From CAVLCC01 sp963661535 (GTDB lineage: Bacteria; Actinomycetota; Coriobacteriia; Coriobacteriales; CADBOM01), in contig CAVLCC010000029.1 in the NCBI GenBank assembly GCA_963661535.1, positions 1-27,093 on the forward strand: a stretch of DNA of 27,093 bases. The letters are read 5' to 3'. Positions 23,179 to 27,093 of the stretch are shown here, in pieces (the stretch's first letter is position 1; every line of letters begins with the position of its first letter). The position numbers and the translations under genes are program-made. Under the pieces are notes generated by a model. The model saw only the letters and a program-made list of their open reading frames with translations, was not told the DNA's origin and ran no database searches.

Positions 23179-23197
23179 ACCTACTTGTTTAGTAGGT
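23179..23197 (+). promoter_or_regulatory. Perfect dyad at the predicted metY transcription start
   Basis: ACCTACT (23179-23185) and AGTAGGT (23191-23197) are exact inverted copies with a five-base spacer. The left arm begins about where transcription from the TATAAT box should start. It could be an operator for a repressor of sulfur or methionine genes, or a 5' stabilising hairpin. I do not recognise the regulator. Confidence 0.5.
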
Positions 23198-23240
23198 TTT
23201 ATAAAGAAAGCAAAAGATAACGCACCGAGGAGATAAACCA

Positions 23241-24530
23241 ATGAGTGATTATAAGTTTGAAACTAAGGCCCTTCACGTGGGACAAGAACAGGCCGATCCA
23301 GTAACTGATGCACGTGCTGTCCCAATTTATCAAACAACATCTTATGTATTTCATGATGCACAACATGCTGCCGATCGTTTTGCACTCAAAGATGCCGGAA
23401 ACATTTATGGCAGACTCACCAACACAACACAAGACGTATTTGAAAGCAGAATTGCAGCCCTAGAGGGTGGCGTCGCAGGACTTGCACTGGCATCTGGAGC
23501 AGCTGCAATCACCTACACAATTCAGGCTCTTGCAAATGCCGGAGACCATGTTGTAATGCAAAAAACCGTTTATGGCGGAACTTATAATCTAATGGCTCAT
23601 ACGCTCACAGCTTTTGGAATTCAAACAACTTTTGTAGATGTTCACAACCTAGATGAGGTTGAAAGCGCTATACAAGACAACACTAAAGTGGTTTTTATAG
23701 AGACTCTAGGAAATCCAAATTCTGATATTCCAGACATTGAGGCTATCTCGCAAATTGCGCACAACCATCAAATTCCTGTTGTTATAGACAACACATTTGG
23801 TACTCCATATTTAATTCGTCCGCTTGAGCATGGAGCAGATATTGTGGTTCACTCAGCTACCAAATTTATTGGCGGGCATGGCACAACTCTAGGTGGAGTA
23901 ATTGTTGATGGCGGCAAGTTTGATTGGGAGGCTACAGGCGGAAAGTATCCACAGTTCACTAGCCCTAACCCAAGCTACCATGGAGTATCCTTTGTTGGAG
24001 CAGCAGGCCAAGCAGCTTTTATAACCTACATTCGAGCTATACTGCTTCGCGATCAAGGAGCGTGCATCTCTCCTATTAGCGCTTGGATTTTGCTACAAGG
24101 AACAGAGACTCTAGCGGTTCGTCTCGACAGACATAACGAGAACACAAAAAAGGTTGTTGAATTTTTAAACAAACACTCGGCTGTTAGTTCAGTGAGCCAT
24201 CCATCACTTCCAGATCATCCAGATCATGAACTGTATACAAAATACTTCCCAAATGGTGGTGCTTCGATCTTTACATTTGAGATTAAGGGTGGTCAAGAGC
24301 AAGCCTTTAAGTTTATTGATAGCCTTAAGGTATTCTCGCTTCTAGCTAATGTTGCTGATGTTAAGAGCTTGGTGGTTCATCCCTACACCACAACACATGC
24401 CGAGCTTTCTAAAGACGAATTGGCAAGCGTAAATATTACACCAACCACAATTAGGTTATCTATTGGAATTGAGCATGTAGACGACATAATTGCAGACCTA
24501 GATCAAGCTCTTGTGGCTTCGCAAAAATAA
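23241..24530 (+). CDS. metY: O-acetylhomoserine sulfhydrylase (aminocarboxypropyltransferase)
   Basis: PLP enzyme of the Cys/Met metabolism family that makes homocysteine directly from O-acetylhomoserine and sulfide in methionine synthesis. The 429-residue protein shows ETKALHVGQEQADP, VPIYQTTSYVF, YGRLTNTTQDVFE, ALASGAAAITY, FIETLGNPNSDIPDI, VVIDNTFGTPY (Asp about 183), the PLP lysine in VVHSATKFIGGHGTTLGG (Lys about 208) and SLVVHPYTTTHAELS. Length about 430 with these features separates MetY from the shorter cystathionine synthases and lyases. ATG start with GAGGAG upstream. It appears to be a single gene with its own promoter and a dyad at the transcript start, ending in a long-stem terminator shared with the convergent gene. 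Confidence 0.94.
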   Translation: MSDYKFETKALHVGQEQADPVTDARAVPIYQTTSYVFHDAQHAADRFALKDAGNIYGRLTNTTQDVFESRIAALEGGVAGLALASGAAAITYTIQALANAGDHVVMQKTVYGGTYNLMAHTLTAFGIQTTFVDVHNLDEVESAIQDNTKVVFIETLGNPNSDIPDIEAISQIAHNHQIPVVIDNTFGTPYLIRPLEHGADIVVHSATKFIGGHGTTLGGVIVDGGKFDWEATGGKYPQFTSPNPSYHGVSFVGAAGQAAFITYIRAILLRDQGACISPISAWILLQGTETLAVRLDRHNENTKKVVEFLNKHSAVSSVSHPSLPDHPDHELYTKYFPNGGASIFTFEIKGGQEQAFKFIDSLKVFSLLANVADVKSLVVHPYTTTHAELSKDELASVNITPTTIRLSIGIEHVDDIIADLDQALVASQK

Positions 24531-24565
24531 GAGGCAAAAGCCTAAACACTAAATTAGAACTCTTC

Positions 24566-24617
24566 AATAAATCTTTCTATTTGGCTACCAGCAGAAAGCT
24601 AGATAGAAAGATTTATT
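24566..24617. terminator. Long-stem bidirectional terminator between metY and the CmpB-type gene
   Basis: AATAAATCTTTCTAT (24566-24580) and ATAGAAAGATTTATT (24603-24617) are exact inverted copies. Six more pairs, two of them wobbles, extend the stem inward to about 21 bp with a ten-base loop. A T run follows on the plus strand. The right arm lies inside the last codons of the convergent minus-strand gene, whose TAG (24599-24601) is within the hairpin. Confidence 0.85.
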
Positions 24618-26071
24618 TTTATTAGATACAGTCCGCTTAATATCGAGTAAAAAATAACAACTACTATAAAAAGTGTGTTTGCAACGTTATTGGGAAGCTT
24701 TATCATACACTTTTCTAATAACGGATACACTGCCCACACCATCAAGGTAGAAATTGCACCAAATGCAAGCGCATTTTGCAAGCATATTTGCCCCATGAAG
24801 TTGCAGAACATATTGCTATAATCCCACAAAGGATATACACCATTTACAGGTTGATTTTGCAGCAGTCCCATCACAAGCTCGATGCTCGTGCACACTGCAG
24901 CATTTATTACAAAGCTCAAAATTAAAGCCAACCAAACGTTACGCACTTTGCGCTGGATCATGTTTTTGATTGGGAAAAGCAGAATTATGCAAGCAACCAT
25001 TCCAAAACCGTAGACCGGAAATGGATAGAGCCAGTCACTCCATATCTGCGAGGTTGGGTCGTAGACACCTGGCAAAATTCCATACTTAATAAATAGACAG
25101 TAGCCCGCCTCAGCCCAGTGTCCAACAACGCAAAAGAGGCAGAAATAGATTATTAGGCTTCTCCAAAATGACCACTTTTTAAGGTTATAGAAGCTATTTT
25201 CGCCCTTGCCTAGTGTGTCTTCAACTCTTGCGGAAGCAAAAGGACGCACCAATACAGCCTTTGCGCGTTGAGAAGTTAAGAAATATAAAAGTATCACAAT
25301 GTCGGATGTGCAAAGCATTATTTGAGTAGATATTTCAAACTCTCCAGCAACAATATTAAATACAGTGCCCACAGATATATTAAATACTGCAAATCCAATT
25401 GCAAACCATCGAGCAACGCTATATCGCCTCATTATCAGCCAAAACGATATACCATCAAACATTAGATTTAACATATCCAAAAGCATGACAAATGTAATTT
25501 GATAGCTACCCTTAACGTATGTTGTTAGCATAACTATAGACAGCAAAACATTAAATACAAATAGCACTTGCAATACGCGCATAAATCCAAGCTTTTTGGG
25601 GTTAAAGCCGTTAGGATATTCCGGACCATCTGGACCTAATATTCCATCTTCAATTCCATCACCAGATTTGCGTATAGTAAACGCCAGCGTTAAACAGGCA
25701 ACAGGAATTGCTAACATAAATATGCCTGATACAAGCACAATATCTATATGATTGCCATTTTGCAGCAAAAGCAAAATGATTAGAGCACCAAAAACCACTC
25801 CTGCCGCAGATATAACTATAGACGAGGTTAACTTATGTGGGTTCAGCGCTCCTCTTATGCCAAATATACCTATAAGAATAAAAAATAGGTTAACCGCAAA
25901 AGAGACAACAATTATTAGAACTAAAGCGATTGCGATTTCTAGAGAAAAATTAGGTAGATTAGAAATACCAACTATAGTTAGTGCAATAGAAAGAATACTA
26001 AATACAGTTATAACTACGGATAGAATGAGGAGTGCACGTCGGCGTTTTGACATCTTTTTTGTTGCTTCCAT
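24599..26071 (-). CDS. Multi-pass membrane protein with C-terminal CmpB (putative ABC-transporter type IV) domain
   Basis: A 490-residue integral membrane protein with roughly a dozen hydrophobic segments. The C-terminal part (about 305-470) matches the CmpB domain (PF06541): VVGHWAEAGYCLF, WLYPFPVYGFG, CTSIELVMGLLQNQ and VYPLWDYSNMFCNFMGQICL (Glu, WDYS and GQICL being the recognisable points). The N-terminal 280 residues are hydrophobic with no domain I recognise. ATG start at 26071 with AAAGGGGAG upstream. No ABC ATPase gene is adjacent; despite the name, the function of the family is poorly known. The 3' end overlaps the bidirectional terminator shared with metY. Confidence 0.8.
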   Translation of the reverse strand: MEATKKMSKRRRALLILSVVITVFSILSIALTIVGISNLPNFSLEIAIALVLIIVVSFAVNLFFILIGIFGIRGALNPHKLTSSIVISAAGVVFGALIILLLLQNGNHIDIVLVSGIFMLAIPVACLTLAFTIRKSGDGIEDGILGPDGPEYPNGFNPKKLGFMRVLQVLFVFNVLLSIVMLTTYVKGSYQITFVMLLDMLNLMFDGISFWLIMRRYSVARWFAIGFAVFNISVGTVFNIVAGEFEISTQIMLCTSDIVILLYFLTSQRAKAVLVRPFASARVEDTLGKGENSFYNLKKWSFWRSLIIYFCLFCVVGHWAEAGYCLFIKYGILPGVYDPTSQIWSDWLYPFPVYGFGMVACIILLFPIKNMIQRKVRNVWLALILSFVINAAVCTSIELVMGLLQNQPVNGVYPLWDYSNMFCNFMGQICLQNALAFGAISTLMVWAVYPLLEKCMIKLPNNVANTLFIVVVIFYSILSGLYLIKINLSI

Positions 26072-26148
26072 AACACTCCCCTTTGTTATATAAACATCGT
26101 TTTATGTGGCCTATTAAGTAAAATTTAGCACGCTTATATGAGCAGGCT

Positions 26149-26204
26149 TATGCAAGTGCATCTATGCAAGTGCATCTATGCAAGTGCACCTATGCAAGCA
26201 AGCT
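26149..26204. repeat. 14-bp tandem repeat downstream of the rhomboid gene
   Basis: TATGCAAGTGCATC occurs twice exactly (26149-26162, 26163-26176), then with one change (26177-26190), then as a half-conserved fourth unit (26191-26204) abutting the rhomboid stop codon. Each unit holds ATGCA-AG-TGCAT, nearly palindromic. Confidence 0.9.
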
Positions 26205-26920
26205 TATACAAGAACGCCTAGTGTGTATAGCGAGTATCCAGAAGCTGCAATCCATGCAACTGCCGCCAAAATTCTAACCAAGTTTGGAACTCTCAAATTA
26301 GAGCTTGGGATAATAAACATTCCAATTAGTCCGCCAATAGCTCCACCCAGGTGTCCACTAATAGAGATGCTTGGCATGGTTAGCGTATACACAATGTTGA
26401 TTATTATAACTCCCAAAAATCCCTTGCTATATTGCAAAAGAGCAGCCCGCTGCCCCTTGGGCCCGTTAGACAAAACCCCTAGCATTGCCGCTGCTACAAA
26501 TAAGCCAAATATACTTGTAGACGCACCTGCACTAACCACAAAGTTACCTGTTAGCGCGTCGGCAGCAAAAGAAACTAGGTTGCCAGTTATTCCGCCTATA
26601 AAGTAGAGGAGCAAGTAGTTAAAGCGACCCAAAAAGCTTTCAAGCATAACACCCACGCTATATAGTGCTGCCATATTAAAAAGCAGATGCATAAGATTTA
26701 CATGCAAAAACATTGGTGTAACTAGTCTGTAGAGGTCAGCAGGCGATTTCACAACTTGAGAAAACATGGCTCCCATATTAACCAGTGTGCGAGAATCAAT
26801 ATTTAAAGACCCAGAATTAACTGTCTCTATCAAATAAACAGCTACGTTAATTGCGATGAGAACAAATGTAACTCCGCACGAGCCATAGCGGCTTCTAAAA
26901 TTTGAAACTCTATTTGTCAC
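26204..26920 (-). CDS. Rhomboid-family intramembrane serine protease
   Basis: Membrane protease cleaving other proteins within or near their membrane segments. The 238-residue protein has about six membrane helices, the HVNLMHLLFNMAALYSVG segment (about 73-90, with the conserved His and Asn), the catalytic serine in GASTSIFGLF (Ser about 134) and the catalytic histidine in SGHLGGAIGGL (His about 190), so it should be active. The start is GTG 26920, with AAAGGAGAG about ten bases upstream. Its stop codon touches a 14-bp tandem repeat. The substrate is unknown. Confidence 0.93.
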   Translation of the reverse strand: MTNRVSNFRSRYGSCGVTFVLIAINVAVYLIETVNSGSLNIDSRTLVNMGAMFSQVVKSPADLYRLVTPMFLHVNLMHLLFNMAALYSVGVMLESFLGRFNYLLLYFIGGITGNLVSFAADALTGNFVVSAGASTSIFGLFVAAAMLGVLSNGPKGQRAALLQYSKGFLGVIIINIVYTLTMPSISISGHLGGAIGGLIGMFIIPSSNLRVPNLVRILAAVAWIAASGYSLYTLGVLV

Positions 26921-27038
26921 TTAAAGAGCACTCTCCTTTTTATGTATTGTCTAACTTATTTTGACGAACATTAAGAATATCATCTAATAAACTCCAAATA
27001 CTGGAGCTATATGGCTGGCGCATTTTTACACTAACAAA

Positions 27039-27053
27039 CTCGGCCTAACCGAG
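27039..27053 (-). terminator. Small hairpin near the right edge
   Basis: On the minus strand CTCGG-TTAGG-CCGAG is followed by TTTGTTAG, a small terminator shape for a minus-strand gene ending beyond the window. No coding sequence is visible from 26921 to 27093. Confidence 0.4.
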
Positions 27054-27093
27054 CAATAAACTTGCTGAGGTTTTATTGTATATACCTTATGAC

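Overview
The window looks like chromosomal DNA from a moderately AT-rich Gram-positive-type bacterium. The best guess is a low-GC member of the Actinomycetota, class Coriobacteriia (Atopobium/Olsenella-like). The dapB-dapA-RNase J operon order, frequent GTG/TTG starts, and a DUF3786 gene beside a RACo-like 2Fe-2S/ASKHA gene all fit this. It is an inference from gene content; no database search was possible. Most genes lie on the minus strand. Only rpsT, an ABC exporter and metY are on the plus strand. No tRNA, rRNA, CRISPR array or intact transposase was seen.

Left part (1-4873), accessory: a type I restriction-modification locus, with hsdM intact and hsdS running off the left edge. The 5' end of hsdS is broken into a 38-codon fragment followed by a long open frame. 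Upstream of hsdM is a gene for an AlbA_2/winged-helix protein of the COG2865 type. A nearly identical 90-91 bp repeat lies upstream of both hsdM and this gene, so it brackets the latter. hsdR is not in the window.

Middle (4874-11698): an EamA-type exporter, serC (serine and vitamin B6 synthesis), a TatD-type metal hydrolase, an unrecognised acidic protein with a short hydrophobic N-terminus, a DUF3786 protein, and a RACo-like ferredoxin/ASKHA protein of the kind that reductively activates corrinoid proteins. The last four are consecutive on one strand and may be functionally linked. The 315 bp gap upstream of the RACo-like gene holds eight degenerate 11-bp units. The first contains most of an exact DnaA box (TGTGGATAA, starting two bases before the unit).

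Core block (12014-19527): RNase J with a long Ser/Gly/Arg-rich N-terminal extension, dapA, dapB, pnp, rpsO, and the divergent rpsT. This combines RNA decay (RNase J, PNPase), lysine/peptidoglycan precursor synthesis (DapA, DapB) and small-subunit ribosomal proteins (S15, S20). Clear hairpin terminators separate dapB from pnp, pnp from rpsO, and close rpsT.

Right part (19616-27093): an orphan SMI1/KNR4 (SUKH) protein, a formate/nitrite-type channel, an ABC exporter with an unusual insert in its ATPase domain, metY (O-acetylhomoserine sulfhydrylase) with a dyad just after its promoter, a CmpB-type membrane protein, and a rhomboid protease followed by a 14-bp tandem repeat. The last 170 bp contain no recognisable gene.
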